DNA of 64,000 nucleotides, from the NCBI GenBank assembly GCA_964477265.1, contig CAYZDJ010000011.1, positions 23,562-87,561 on the forward strand, given 5' to 3'. Under the pieces are notes generated by a model that saw nothing but the letters and a program-made list of their open reading frames with translations, did no database searches and was not told where the DNA came from. Positions 36,398 through 45,569 of the stretch are shown piece after piece. The translations under genes were made by a program, and so were the position numbers. The stretch is from CAIVPM01 sp964477265. GTDB taxonomy: Bacteria; Bacteroidota; Bacteroidia; Chitinophagales; Chitinophagaceae. The first letter of the stretch is position 1. Every line of letters begins with the position of its first letter.

Positions 36398-36440
36398 ATA
36401 AAAGAAAAGCGAATAACAAATGTTATTCGCTTTTCTTTTA
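36398..36440. terminator. Long bidirectional terminator between dnaJ and the M43 protease gene
   Basis: An 18-bp perfect stem AAAAGAAAAGCGAATAAC / GTTATTCGCTTTTCTTTT with a 4-base loop is A-rich on one flank and T-rich on the other. It lies between convergent genes. Confidence 0.85.
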
Positions 36441-36456
36441 TCAGGTGCGTTGAATT

Positions 36457-39084
36457 TTATTCTTTAACAAATTTCAAGGTTTTAACTTCATTTTCATTTT
36501 TAATCACTACCATATAATTTGCTTTTGGTAATGATGAAGTATTTAATTCGAAAGACTGAGTGCCATTTGCTACTGCTACTTTTTTATCTAAAACAACCCT
36601 GCCCAAATAATCAACAATTTGAATAGTGCTTATTGTGCTATTAACAGCTGAACTTGTAATTTGAACATTAACAAACTCTTTAGCAGGATTAGGATATAAT
36701 TGAACTGATTGTTTTTCTCCTATTTTAACTACTACAATATTGCTGTAGCTGAACTTGCCATTATCATCATTTATTTTTAAACGATAATATAGGTTAGCAG
36801 CATTTTGCTTGTAAGCATTTTCATCAGCATATTGATAGAAAGCAGCATTTGTAGTATTTCCAAGTGCATTTACGGTGCCAATGCTTTCAAAGTTAGTTCC
36901 ATTTATACTGCGTTCAACCTGGTAGTTTTTTATGCCTTCCTCAAGCTTGGTTTCCCATTTACAAGTAATATTTTTTGTATTTTGCTGCACGGTAAATGAT
37001 GTTAATTTAACAGGCAAAGGTGCAGGCACTGAATAAATACTAATATCATCTAAAAATAAATTTTGTCCTCCGCCATTTTTAGCTTTAAACGCTACATAAA
37101 TAGGCTGGTTTTTATAATTCCATAATGATACTTTAACAGGTGTAGTTGTCCAGTTAGCTGCTACTGGCTTTGTCCATTCAGTAGCTAATGCTGTAGTAAG
37201 TGTTCTTAAAGTATTGCCTCCTTTTTTCCAAAGAGTTGTCCAATTTGCATTTAAAGGTGTACAGTCTGTTGTAACTTCAATTGAAAGTGTATCTTTTAAT
37301 GCTGATGATGCAGTTGACCTTGCACGATATGCATAGTGGAATGAAAGGAAAACAGAATCGCTTGTATTATTAAAATTAAGTTGTTTTGAATTTAAATAAT
37401 CTACATCTCCTACTGCTCCAGAATAATTGTAGAATTCTATAGTTGCACAATTACTTCCTGTTTTAAAAGCTCTTGTGTCTGCAGTATCCCATGTTGTTGT
37501 TGCAAGTTGTGCGTTGTTAACTGTCCATCCTGTTGCAGTTGCATTTATTGCAGTTCCTTCAAATCCTTCTGTTAACGGCAAGCTGGTAACTGCAGGAGTT
37601 GTATTGGTAATATTAATTGTTGTTGTTAGTGTATCATTTGTATTTATACTATCTAAAATTCCATTTGGATAAGATGTAAATAGTTTTACAATGTTACTGC
37701 CAAGTGGCAAAGTTTGAGCAGGTAAGGCAAAAGTTGCATTACGTGTAGGCTTAATACTTGTGTTAAAAGTTTGTGTTGCCACAACTGAACCATTAACCAT
37801 CATATTAACAGTTATTGTATTTAACACATTAACACCATAGTTGGTAACTTTTAACTTAGGAATAAAACTATTGTTGCTGCAAGTTGGTAAAGCATTATAC
37901 ACACTTCCACAATTAATAAATTCGTAACCACCAGGACTAACAATTGTTGTAGCACCTGCTTCATTTTGTGGAGTACCATCTGGTGGCAAATGACCTTTAG
38001 TTGTTAAATATCCTGCTCTGAAATTTTGAACTACATAGTGCATCCTTTTAACTTGTCCATTTGTAAACAAAGACATGCAAGGATCATCTGAATAATCCAT
38101 ATAATTCTGATACATCATTTCAGCTGAATTAGTGCAATTATTTTGAATTCCAGAACTAGAAAGCGTGCAACTACCATTTGAACTGGTGCCATAATTTGGA
38201 GTACTCGTAGGAGGCGTATCGTCAGCAGTTAACAACAAACTTGCTGGTAAAGATTTTCCAGGAGTCGTTAAGTTACCACTAAAATCTGTACTAGTTGTTG
38301 AGCAACCTCCTTCAAATGTATGACGTAAGCCCATGTTATGACCTATTTCATGCACTGCAGTTCTTGCCAAAGCATACTCTTTTGAAGAGTAACAAGGATT
38401 ATTTGCAAATACTTCCTCATCAACACACACACCATCTGCACTTGTACCAGTTGTTACACCTGGTCCAATTTGAGGCGAAATGCCCAACAAACCTGTAGTT
38501 GAAAAACCCTGTCCAATCCATATGTTATAATATTTTGTAACATCCCAGGCATTTAAACCTCCTGTTGAAGTAGTTTTAATTGACTGTGCCTGAGTTTGAG
38601 CAATCATTAGTGAGCTACTCACAACTTTTCTTTCAATACCAGTGGTTGCTTTACCACTAACGTCTCTGCGTGCCAAAGCAAAACGCATCAACGAGTGACC
38701 ACGTACATTTAAAAAAGATGGTGCATTATTACTATCTGCATTAAAACCAGAATAGTCTTCATTTAATCTATCAATAAAAAACTGCACATTGTCATCTGTA
38801 ACCTTGTATGGGTTTGAAGTAACTATATGTACTACAACAGGAATTATCACAGTGTCAGTACCATTTGGAAATGCTTCTGTAACAGGATGTGCTGCTAAAT
38901 AAGCTGCAACATCTTTTTGTTTATCTTCATAATCCTTCCTAAAATCAGGATCTGTTTTTAATCGCTCATTAATTGCTTCCATTGTAGCACACCTGCGAAC
39001 TTTTTGGGCAAGCACATTATTACTACTAAAACAACTAAAAATAATTGCTATTAACAGCAGTTGTTTGTAAATGTTCAATTTCAT
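36457..39084 (-). CDS. M43-family zinc metalloprotease with T9SS sorting domain
   Basis: An 875-aa secreted protease. The signal segment LLLIAIIFSCFSSNNVLA is followed by a propeptide-like region (RRCATMEAINERLKTDP). The catalytic domain is of the pappalysin type: HEIGHNMGLRH at residues 245-255 supplies three zinc ligands and the catalytic Glu, and a later NYMDYSDDPCMSLFT is the Met-turn region. A CARDB-like domain (PKLKVTNYGVNVLNTITVNM), a MAM/jelly-roll-like beta domain and a fibronectin-like stretch (FTVQQNTKNITCKWETKLEE) follow. The C-terminal type A T9SS domain has LYPNPAKEFVNVQI. It probably digests extracellular protein. It is a single gene with terminators on its 3' side. Confidence 0.92.
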   Translation of the reverse strand: MKLNIYKQLLLIAIIFSCFSSNNVLAQKVRRCATMEAINERLKTDPDFRKDYEDKQKDVAAYLAAHPVTEAFPNGTDTVIIPVVVHIVTSNPYKVTDDNVQFFIDRLNEDYSGFNADSNNAPSFLNVRGHSLMRFALARRDVSGKATTGIERKVVSSSLMIAQTQAQSIKTTSTGGLNAWDVTKYYNIWIGQGFSTTGLLGISPQIGPGVTTGTSADGVCVDEEVFANNPCYSSKEYALARTAVHEIGHNMGLRHTFEGGCSTTSTDFSGNLTTPGKSLPASLLLTADDTPPTSTPNYGTSSNGSCTLSSSGIQNNCTNSAEMMYQNYMDYSDDPCMSLFTNGQVKRMHYVVQNFRAGYLTTKGHLPPDGTPQNEAGATTIVSPGGYEFINCGSVYNALPTCSNNSFIPKLKVTNYGVNVLNTITVNMMVNGSVVATQTFNTSIKPTRNATFALPAQTLPLGSNIVKLFTSYPNGILDSINTNDTLTTTINITNTTPAVTSLPLTEGFEGTAINATATGWTVNNAQLATTTWDTADTRAFKTGSNCATIEFYNYSGAVGDVDYLNSKQLNFNNTSDSVFLSFHYAYRARSTASSALKDTLSIEVTTDCTPLNANWTTLWKKGGNTLRTLTTALATEWTKPVAANWTTTPVKVSLWNYKNQPIYVAFKAKNGGGQNLFLDDISIYSVPAPLPVKLTSFTVQQNTKNITCKWETKLEEGIKNYQVERSINGTNFESIGTVNALGNTTNAAFYQYADENAYKQNAANLYYRLKINDDNGKFSYSNIVVVKIGEKQSVQLYPNPAKEFVNVQITSSAVNSTISTIQIVDYLGRVVLDKKVAVANGTQSFELNTSSLPKANYMVVIKNENEVKTLKFVKE

Positions 39085-39202
39085 TTTCTGTATAATTTAA
39101 AAAAATAGTGTGGCAAGATAATCGATTTCGTGAAAAAAAAGATTAAAATGCGATTATTACTGTAATTCAAAAAAAGAAAATGAAAGACGAATAAAATATG
39201 GA

Positions 39203-40510
39203 TTAGTTTAAAAGGGTAACCACGCCCTCTCTTTCCATGATTAAATAACCTAACTTATCATTGCTGATGCCATCTTTAAGTTGATAGCTAAACATCAGCT
39301 CATTATTGGTTACAGAAGTTTCGAAATATTTGAATTGTATATTGTTATGGTGCTTTAAGTCATTGCCAATCTCGTATAAATGTGTTGATAAAATAAAAAG
39401 TGCATTTTGCTTTTTTTGCAACCCTTCTATTACAGCTGTGCTGCATTTCATTGCATCTTGAATGTTGGTGCCTTTGAATAATTCATCAATTAAAATAAGC
39501 CACTTTTTATTGTCATTCACTTTTTCAATTGTGCTTTTAATTCTTTTTACTTCGTTAAAAAAATAGCTCTCATTTTTAAAAATATTGTCAATAATATTAA
39601 TGTTGCTAAGCAAGCCATTAAAATAACTAAGCTCTATTTCTTTTGCAGGAACAGGAAAACCAAGATGTGCCAAATAAACAGTTACTCCTACAGCTTTTAT
39701 AAAAGTGCTTTTGCCAGCCATGTTTGCTCCAGTTAAAAACAAAAAGTTTTTATCCTTTTTCAGTTCAATATTATAAGCAACAGCTGCAGGCAAAAGCAAA
39801 TGGTGTAAAGCATTTGCCTTTATTATTGGCTCGTCAGTGTCAATAAATTTAGGAAAAGAAAAATCACTTTTCGAAATTGATTCAACCACGCTTAAATAAG
39901 CATCCATCTTGCAATACACTTCAATCAGCTCAAAACAATCATGCTTAAAATTGTTGCGTAACTGGCTTGCCAACTCAAGTACCTGCCTTTTTGAAATGGC
40001 TTTTATATCCTTTATTTCTATCAGTTGTTTTACCCAATTTTTGTTTATGTACAATTCAATTTTATCCAACCAAAATTTTACAATGTTGCTTTTTGAAGCA
40101 TCAAGCAAGGTCTCAATTTTTTTAAGCCCTTTAACAAATTGTATAAAATGTTGCAACGAATATTTTGACAAGGAAAAATCGCCTTTGGAAAAAACAGAAT
40201 ACAGGAAACTATTGACAGCATTGCATTGCGATGGATAAGAATTGATAGCAGTGTCATAAAACTTTTCCATAACCATTATAGTTCCATTGCTGATAGTTGC
40301 TGGAATCTGATGTTTAATTTCTACTAAATGTTTGAACGTATTTTGCGTATCAATAATTGAGGAAATGCTGTTTAAGGGCGATGCAAGTAGCTGTTGCAAA
40401 TAAAATTTACCACCATTTGTTTGTGCATGGTCAAATACATGAAATATAGATTCATCTTCGCTTGCAGTAAATATTGACAGGTCGTTTAAAGTAGTTTGGT
40501 CAACTTGCAT
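39203..40510 (-). CDS. MutS-family ATPase lacking the mismatch-recognition domain
   Basis: A 435-aa MutS-related protein. The C-terminal half is the MutS ATPase: TGANMAGKSTFIKAVG (Walker A, with the MutS-specific NMAGKST), LILIDELFKGTN (Walker B and signature) and ILSTHLYEI (H-loop). The N-terminal half contains only the helical core and clamp-like region, with no mismatch-binding or connector domains, so it is about half the length of MutS. Such short forms are common in Bacteroidota, and their role is unclear. It is not MutS2, as no Smr domain is present. No neighbour suggests a pathway. Confidence 0.85.
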   Translation of the reverse strand: MQVDQTTLNDLSIFTASEDESIFHVFDHAQTNGGKFYLQQLLASPLNSISSIIDTQNTFKHLVEIKHQIPATISNGTIMVMEKFYDTAINSYPSQCNAVNSFLYSVFSKGDFSLSKYSLQHFIQFVKGLKKIETLLDASKSNIVKFWLDKIELYINKNWVKQLIEIKDIKAISKRQVLELASQLRNNFKHDCFELIEVYCKMDAYLSVVESISKSDFSFPKFIDTDEPIIKANALHHLLLPAAVAYNIELKKDKNFLFLTGANMAGKSTFIKAVGVTVYLAHLGFPVPAKEIELSYFNGLLSNINIIDNIFKNESYFFNEVKRIKSTIEKVNDNKKWLILIDELFKGTNIQDAMKCSTAVIEGLQKKQNALFILSTHLYEIGNDLKHHNNIQFKYFETSVTNNELMFSYQLKDGISNDKLGYLIMEREGVVTLLN

Positions 40511-40615
40511 TTAAAATAATTGGGTGCTACAAATTTAATTCTACAACTATACAGAATGTATAAGATTACTTTAAATAAAAAATCCATAAATAAAAATTGC
40601 AGGTTGTCGCAACAC

Positions 40616-41317
40616 CTAATTTCCATTTTTGTTTTCTACAACAAATCTGTAGCCAATTCCTTTTATAGTAAGTATTTCAATCTTGTCATCAATTTTAAAA
40701 TAGCTACGCAATTTGGTGATATACACATCTAAATTCCTGCTGTTAAAAAATGAATCACTACCCCAAATCTGGTTTAAAATATCTTCTCTTTTAATAACCT
40801 GATTTTTGTTCAATACCAGCATTTTCAATAGTTCTGCTTCTTTAAAAGACAATTTATGCTCTGCATTGCCTGCAATTAAAGTTTGCTTGTCTGTATTAAA
40901 AACAAAACTGCTAATGGCAACTTCTGTTTCAATAGCTTTATTGTTTCCAATATTTTTTATAGCTAATATATTTTCTACTCTGGCTATCAGTTCTTCAATG
41001 CTAAATGGCTTTTTCAAATAATCATTTGCACCAAGTTTAAAGCCTTCAACCACATCAGTAGTTTGGGTTTTTGCTGTTACAAATATGATAGGAACATTAG
41101 AGTTGATTTCCTTGATTTGCCTGGCTAAATCAAATCCTGAAATATTTGGAAGCATTACATCTAACACACATATATGTGGATTGAATTTATTAAATGCCAT
41201 TACAACTTTTGCACCATCACTTTCAAGGCAAACATCATATCCACTTTGCGTTAAAGCATGTTTAACAATTTTGCCAAGCGATAATTCATCTTCAACGTAT
41301 AATATTTTTACTTGCAT
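40616..41317 (-). CDS. OmpR/PhoB-family response regulator
   Basis: A 233-aa regulator. The receiver domain has EDE at 9-11, Asp53 in CVLDVMLPN, Thr in FVTAKTQT and Lys in YLKKPFSIEEL. The C-terminal winged-helix DNA-binding domain shows LSFKEAELLKMLVLN and RNLDVYITKLRSYFK. It is encoded 23 bases downstream of its kinase gene on the same strand. The pair is divergent from the small-peptide/ABC exporter genes, which are therefore candidate targets. The stop is TAG. Confidence 0.93.
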   Translation of the reverse strand: MQVKILYVEDELSLGKIVKHALTQSGYDVCLESDGAKVVMAFNKFNPHICVLDVMLPNISGFDLARQIKEINSNVPIIFVTAKTQTTDVVEGFKLGANDYLKKPFSIEELIARVENILAIKNIGNNKAIETEVAISSFVFNTDKQTLIAGNAEHKLSFKEAELLKMLVLNKNQVIKREDILNQIWGSDSFFNSRNLDVYITKLRSYFKIDDKIEILTIKGIGYRFVVENKNGN

Positions 41318-41340
41318 ATCTTGTTACCATTTAAAATTCT

Positions 41341-42786
41341 TTAATTATTTTTTCTAACTCCCACAACAAACCTGCTGCCTTTGCCCAAAGCACTATTTAC
41401 ATTAATGTATCCATTGTGCATTTTTACAATGTGCGATATATAGCTTAAGCCTAAACCATAGCCTCTGGCATTATGTGTATTGCCTTGTGGTACTCTGTAA
41501 AATTTATCAAATATTTTACCCTGATGTTGTGGTGCAATGCCAATGCCATTATCCTGTACAGCAATTTCAACAATATCATCTACCTGCCTTAAATCAACAT
41601 TTATTATAGGTTGTTGGTTACAATATTTTATAGCATTGTCAAGCAAATTATACACAACACTTTTTATATGACTTTTGTCTGCAACTATATCTATGCTTGA
41701 GTTTGAAGTAAAGTTAACCGCTGCATTATGCTTGTCAAACTGAGGTTTCATATTGGCAATAACCTCCTCTATCAAAAGATTGATATTTACTTTCTCTGTT
41801 TTCAATTCTGTTTTTCCGCTTTCAAATAATGATAGCTTTAACACTTTATCTACAAGCAAATTCAACCTGTTTAACTCGCCAGTGCTTACCTGCAAATACT
41901 CTTTTGTAAGCTCTTTGTCATCTATTACACCAAATTTAGTAATGGCTTCAATGGCAACAGAGATTGTAGTTATGGGCGTTTTAAATTCGTGGGTTATATT
42001 GCTTATCAAATCATTCTTGGCAATCACCAGTTGCTTTTGGTTTCTTAATGCTCTGTATGCAAAAACTATTGATGCAATAAAAAACAAAACAATGCAAAAA
42101 GAGATGACAAGTTGCGGCAAGATTTTATTTAAAATATGTGCCTTGTAAGATGTGATGGCAGCATAATAGCTTACCTTCTCCTTTTGCCCAATAATAACTT
42201 TATCAGTATAAATAAAATCTGGATTTGATTTTTTTATCTCACTATTAATAGTGCTGTTAGTTTCCTCAAATATGTCAAAAGGCAAGTCAATATCATTTTC
42301 ACTATCTGTTAATTTATTTTTATATAAACCTTTAATATCATTTACTGGCAACTCTATTTTTTTTTCTACAGGTTCCTTTAAAAATGCTTTATTCATAGTA
42401 CTTTCAGCAATATTGGCTATCCTGTTTCTGTTCATTGCCTTTGCAATTCCTTCAAGCATTTTTTCATTTTCATATTGCTGCTTTTCGCCAACTATTTTTA
42501 GACCAAGCTTTAATTGATGCCAAAATTCACTTGCTAGATTTGTTGCATCGTTGCCTATACCTTTTAAATGCTGCAAATCCTTTATGGCTTTGGCAAGAAA
42601 TGCTGTGTCATTTAAAGTTTGCCTGTCTTGTATTTCATAAACAGTTTCCTTAAACAATGCATTGGTAGTTTTTGTAATTACATTTTTTTCATTTTTATAC
42701 AAAGAACTTATCCAATAAACCTGAAATGCAATAACAATAATTGCACACACAATCATTAATATAGAAGCAAGGTTTAATTTTTTCAT
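41341..42786 (-). CDS. Sensor histidine kinase
   Basis: A 481-aa membrane kinase. TM1 is ASILMIVCAIIVIAFQVYWI. A periplasmic sensing region of about 190 residues follows, then TM2 (LVISFCIVLFFIASIVFAY). The HisKA domain has ISNITHEFKTPITT (His266), and the HATPase_c domain has YNLLDNAIKYC, VQDNGIGIAP and YGLGLSYISHIVKMHNG. It lacks a HAMP domain. The sensing domain is helical and charged, without recognisable family. It is the first gene of the pair with the OmpR-type regulator, and its start lies 124 bases from that of the divergent 54-aa peptide gene. Confidence 0.92.
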   Translation of the reverse strand: MKKLNLASILMIVCAIIVIAFQVYWISSLYKNEKNVITKTTNALFKETVYEIQDRQTLNDTAFLAKAIKDLQHLKGIGNDATNLASEFWHQLKLGLKIVGEKQQYENEKMLEGIAKAMNRNRIANIAESTMNKAFLKEPVEKKIELPVNDIKGLYKNKLTDSENDIDLPFDIFEETNSTINSEIKKSNPDFIYTDKVIIGQKEKVSYYAAITSYKAHILNKILPQLVISFCIVLFFIASIVFAYRALRNQKQLVIAKNDLISNITHEFKTPITTISVAIEAITKFGVIDDKELTKEYLQVSTGELNRLNLLVDKVLKLSLFESGKTELKTEKVNINLLIEEVIANMKPQFDKHNAAVNFTSNSSIDIVADKSHIKSVVYNLLDNAIKYCNQQPIINVDLRQVDDIVEIAVQDNGIGIAPQHQGKIFDKFYRVPQGNTHNARGYGLGLSYISHIVKMHNGYINVNSALGKGSRFVVGVRKNN

Positions 42787-42883
42787 ATTATTATTTCAAA
42801 ACAAAAATAACCAATCACTTACACTATGTGGTTTTATTAACTTTAATTAACTTAGGTTTTACCTGCAACACATTTGTACAATA

Positions 42884-42891
42884 TATGTTTG
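42884..42891 (+). promoter_or_regulatory. Candidate -7 element before the 54-aa peptide gene
   Basis: TATGTTTG matches the Bacteroidota -7 consensus TAnnTTTG, 19 bases before the ATG of the peptide gene. No well-placed TTTG -33 box is seen at the usual spacing. It lies in the divergent gap between the kinase and the peptide gene. Confidence 0.4.
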
Positions 42892-42910
42892 CAGTAGAAA
42901 AACAGATACA

Positions 42911-43075
42911 ATGAAAAAGATAGCCTTGTTTTTATTCATTCTTGCAATTGCTTCAATGGCAATATTGGCAAGTATTTCAAAAGAACCTGTACCTGCAGTG
43001 GAAAACCAAAACAAAGGTAGCCAGCAAGAATCTTATAATGGCTTTGACATGTTTTCGAAATATAATTTATACTAA
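42911..43075 (+). CDS. Small secreted or membrane-anchored peptide, 54 aa
   Basis: An ORF below the usual length limit: MKKIALFLFILAIASMAILA forms a signal or anchor segment, followed by a 34-residue polar tail (SISKEPVPAVENQNKGSQQE, ending FDMFSKYNLY). It starts 19 bases after a good -7 element and ends 16 bases before the ABC ATPase gene on the same strand, so it probably leads that transcript. No family is recognised. It could be an exported peptide sensed by the divergent kinase, a cargo of the transporter, or a small membrane subunit. These roles are inference from position only. Confidence 0.6.
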   Translation: MKKIALFLFILAIASMAILASISKEPVPAVENQNKGSQQESYNGFDMFSKYNLY

Positions 43076-43091
43076 CTTTTACTTATAAAAT

Positions 43092-43991
43092 ATGAGCAAT
43101 AATATTTTATCCATTAACGGCATTACAAAAAAATATGGCAGCATTACTGCTGTAAACAACCTTAGCTTTAATGTGCCTCAAGGTTCTATTTTTGGAATAC
43201 TTGGACCCAACGGAAGTGGCAAAACCACAACGCTTGGAATTATACTTGATGTGCTAAAAGCCAATAGTGGCAACTTTAGCTGGTTTAATGCACCAGCAGA
43301 CACAAATAATAGAAACAGAATTGGCTCTTTGCTTGAAACTCCAAATTTCTATCATTACTTATCTGCATTTGATAATTTAAAAATTACACAAGAGATTAAT
43401 AAACGTGGCAATGAATATTCTATTGAAGAAGCATTGCATATTGTGCGATTGACAGAACGTAAAAACTACAAGTTTAAAACTTATAGTTTGGGTATGAAAC
43501 AAAGGCTTGCCATTGCAGCAGCATTGCTTGGAAACCCTGATGTGCTTGTGTTTGACGAGCCTACCAATGGACTTGACCCAGTTGGAATTGTCGAGATAAG
43601 AGAGTTAATTAAGCAGCTTGCAGAACAAGGAAAAACTATAATAATGGCAAGCCATTTATTGGATGAAGTTGAAAAAGTTTGTACACATGTAGCCATTATG
43701 AAACGTGGAAATTTAGTGGCTTGTGGACACGTAAATGAAATAATTGCAAACGAGGAAATTGTTGAATTAAGTGCTGCAAACAACGAACAGCTTTACAATG
43801 TTTTAAGCAACTATAATCTTGTTAAAAAAATTACACAGGAAAAAAGTTATGTAGAGCTTGCCTTTACACAAGGTGATAGCAAGCTTGATGATATTAATAA
43901 ATTTTGCTTTGACAAAGGCATTGTGCTAAACCATCTTACATACAAAAGAAAAAGCCTTGAAGCTAAATTTTTTGAACTAACCAATAATTAA
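43092..43991 (+). CDS. ABC transporter ATP-binding protein
   Basis: A 299-aa ATPase of the CcmA/BcrA-type exporter class. Walker A is GPNGSGKTTT, the signature YSLGMKQRLAIAAALLG is followed by Walker B VLVFDEPTNGLDP, and the H-loop is MASHLLDEVEKVC. A C-terminal extension of about 80 residues follows. It pairs with the permease gene 51 bases downstream. Exporters of this class carry peptides, lipids or drugs, or confer bacteriocin self-immunity. The divergent kinase/regulator suggests an inducible envelope or peptide response. Confidence 0.92.
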   Translation: MSNNILSINGITKKYGSITAVNNLSFNVPQGSIFGILGPNGSGKTTTLGIILDVLKANSGNFSWFNAPADTNNRNRIGSLLETPNFYHYLSAFDNLKITQEINKRGNEYSIEEALHIVRLTERKNYKFKTYSLGMKQRLAIAAALLGNPDVLVFDEPTNGLDPVGIVEIRELIKQLAEQGKTIIMASHLLDEVEKVCTHVAIMKRGNLVACGHVNEIIANEEIVELSAANNEQLYNVLSNYNLVKKITQEKSYVELAFTQGDSKLDDINKFCFDKGIVLNHLTYKRKSLEAKFFELTNN

Positions 43992-44042
43992 AAAAATTGT
44001 TGAAAATTCATAATTCATAACTCTCAATTTATAATTATAAAA

Positions 44043-44876
44043 ATGAAATCTTTAATAAAAATAGAATGGCTTAAAATAAAAAAGTATCCTGTGTTTTGGT
44101 GGATGTTGGGTATTGTGTTTTTGACTTATCCTAGCATCAACCTTATGTTTTATAAAGCATTTAGCTACACCCCTCCTGCTGAATCGAAAGAAGCAATGGC
44201 CACAGGAATTTTAAAAGCAATTTTAGGCGAGCCTTATGCTTTTCCTGAAGTGTGGCACAATGTAGCCTTCTTTTCATCAGTATTTATTGTAATTCCAGCA
44301 ATACTTGTTGTAATGCTAATTAATAATGAATACACTTATAAAACCAACAGGCAAAACATAATTGATGGCTGGAACAGGAAAGATTTTGTTTTAAGTAAAC
44401 TTATTGATGTAGCCATAATTTCTGTTGCTATTACAGTCGTATATATGCTAACTACTATCATTTTTGGTTTGGCAAATGATGCTTCATTAGTTAAAAAAAT
44501 ATTTGAAAAATCGTATTACATTCCATTATTTTTATTGCAAACATTTTCGCAGTTATCAATAGCTTTTTTATGTGGTTATTTTATTCGCAAATCCTTTCTG
44601 GCATTAGGTGCATTTATAATTTACAATCTTGTAATTGAAAATATTATTGTGGGTTTTCTTGATTATTATAAAGTACCAATTACACGTTTTTTTCCTTTTG
44701 AAATATCTGATAAACTTATTCCTCGCCCTGCTTTTTTTGATCGTTTTTCTGAGGATGGAATGGCTAACTACCAAAAGCTGCTTGATGCAATTCCTTTGCA
44801 TATTGTATTGACAACACTTTTAACATCAGGCATCTGGTATTTATGCTTTAAAAATTATGCTAAAAAAGATTTGTAG
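44043..44876 (+). CDS. ABC-2 type transporter permease
   Basis: A 277-aa inner-membrane protein with about six hydrophobic segments: YPVFWWMLGIVFLTYPSINL, VFIVIPAILVVMLINNEYTY, VAIISVAITVVYMLTTIIFG, FSQLSIAFLCGYFI, SFLALGAFIIYNLVIENIIV and a final IVLTTLLTSGIWYLCF. The ABC-2 signature appears as the cytoplasmic YTYKTNRQNIIDGWNRKDF stretch after TM2. It forms the membrane part of the exporter with the ATPase just upstream. The stop (TAG) lies 5 bases from the convergent rnhB stop. Confidence 0.88.
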   Translation: MKSLIKIEWLKIKKYPVFWWMLGIVFLTYPSINLMFYKAFSYTPPAESKEAMATGILKAILGEPYAFPEVWHNVAFFSSVFIVIPAILVVMLINNEYTYKTNRQNIIDGWNRKDFVLSKLIDVAIISVAITVVYMLTTIIFGLANDASLVKKIFEKSYYIPLFLLQTFSQLSIAFLCGYFIRKSFLALGAFIIYNLVIENIIVGFLDYYKVPITRFFPFEISDKLIPRPAFFDRFSEDGMANYQKLLDAIPLHIVLTTLLTSGIWYLCFKNYAKKDL

Positions 44877-44880
44877 AAGT

Positions 44881-45483
44881 TTATATTAAATTTAATTCAA
44901 TTTGGCTTGGCAAAATATTATAGCTTTTTCTATGATACTTGCACAAGCCAAATTTTTGTATAGCTTGTCTGTGTTTTAAAGTACCATAACCCTTATTGTT
45001 TTTCCAGTCATATTCAGGAAATTTTTTATCTAGTTGCAGCATATATTCGTCTCTGTATGTTTTAGCCAAAATACTTGCTGCTGCTATGTTTGCATACTTT
45101 CCATCGCCTTTAACTATACATTGGTGCTTAATGTTTTTATAAGGCAAAAATCTGTTGCCATCAATTGCTAAAAACTGTGGTACAATTTTTAAATTATCTA
45201 TGGCATTGTGCATGGCTTTAAAGCTTGCTTTCAAAATATTTATCTTATCAATTTCATCGCTATCAATTTTTGCAACAGCAAAAGCTAAAGCATTTTGTTC
45301 AATAAAAATTCTTAATTCATTTCTATCTTTTTCCTTTACTTGTTTGCTATCATTTAACAAATGATGTTCAAAATTTTTTGGTAAAATAACTGCTGCTGCA
45401 AACACTGCACCTGCATAACAACCACGTCCAGCCTCATCACAACCAGCTTCTATTAAAATATTTTGATATGAATTAATAAGCAT
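44881..45483 (-). CDS. rnhB: Ribonuclease HII
   Basis: A 200-aa endonuclease that cuts RNA in RNA-DNA hybrids at single ribonucleotides. Catalytic acidic residues are visible in AGCDEAGRGCYAGAVFAAAV (Asp and Glu of DEAGRG). A third Asp lies in FLAIDGNRF and the fourth in KTYRDEYM. The GKYANIAAASILAKTYRD block is typical of type 2 RNase H. Length is normal. It is convergent with the ABC permease, with only 4 bases between stops. Confidence 0.95.
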   Translation of the reverse strand: MLINSYQNILIEAGCDEAGRGCYAGAVFAAAVILPKNFEHHLLNDSKQVKEKDRNELRIFIEQNALAFAVAKIDSDEIDKINILKASFKAMHNAIDNLKIVPQFLAIDGNRFLPYKNIKHQCIVKGDGKYANIAAASILAKTYRDEYMLQLDKKFPEYDWKNNKGYGTLKHRQAIQKFGLCKYHRKSYNILPSQIELNLI

Positions 45484-45569
45484 TAACAGATTAAAAAATT
45501 ATTTTCACAAATAAACTAATAAACCAATTATCCAAACAACTAACTTTAAACTCTCAAAAACGAACGCTT

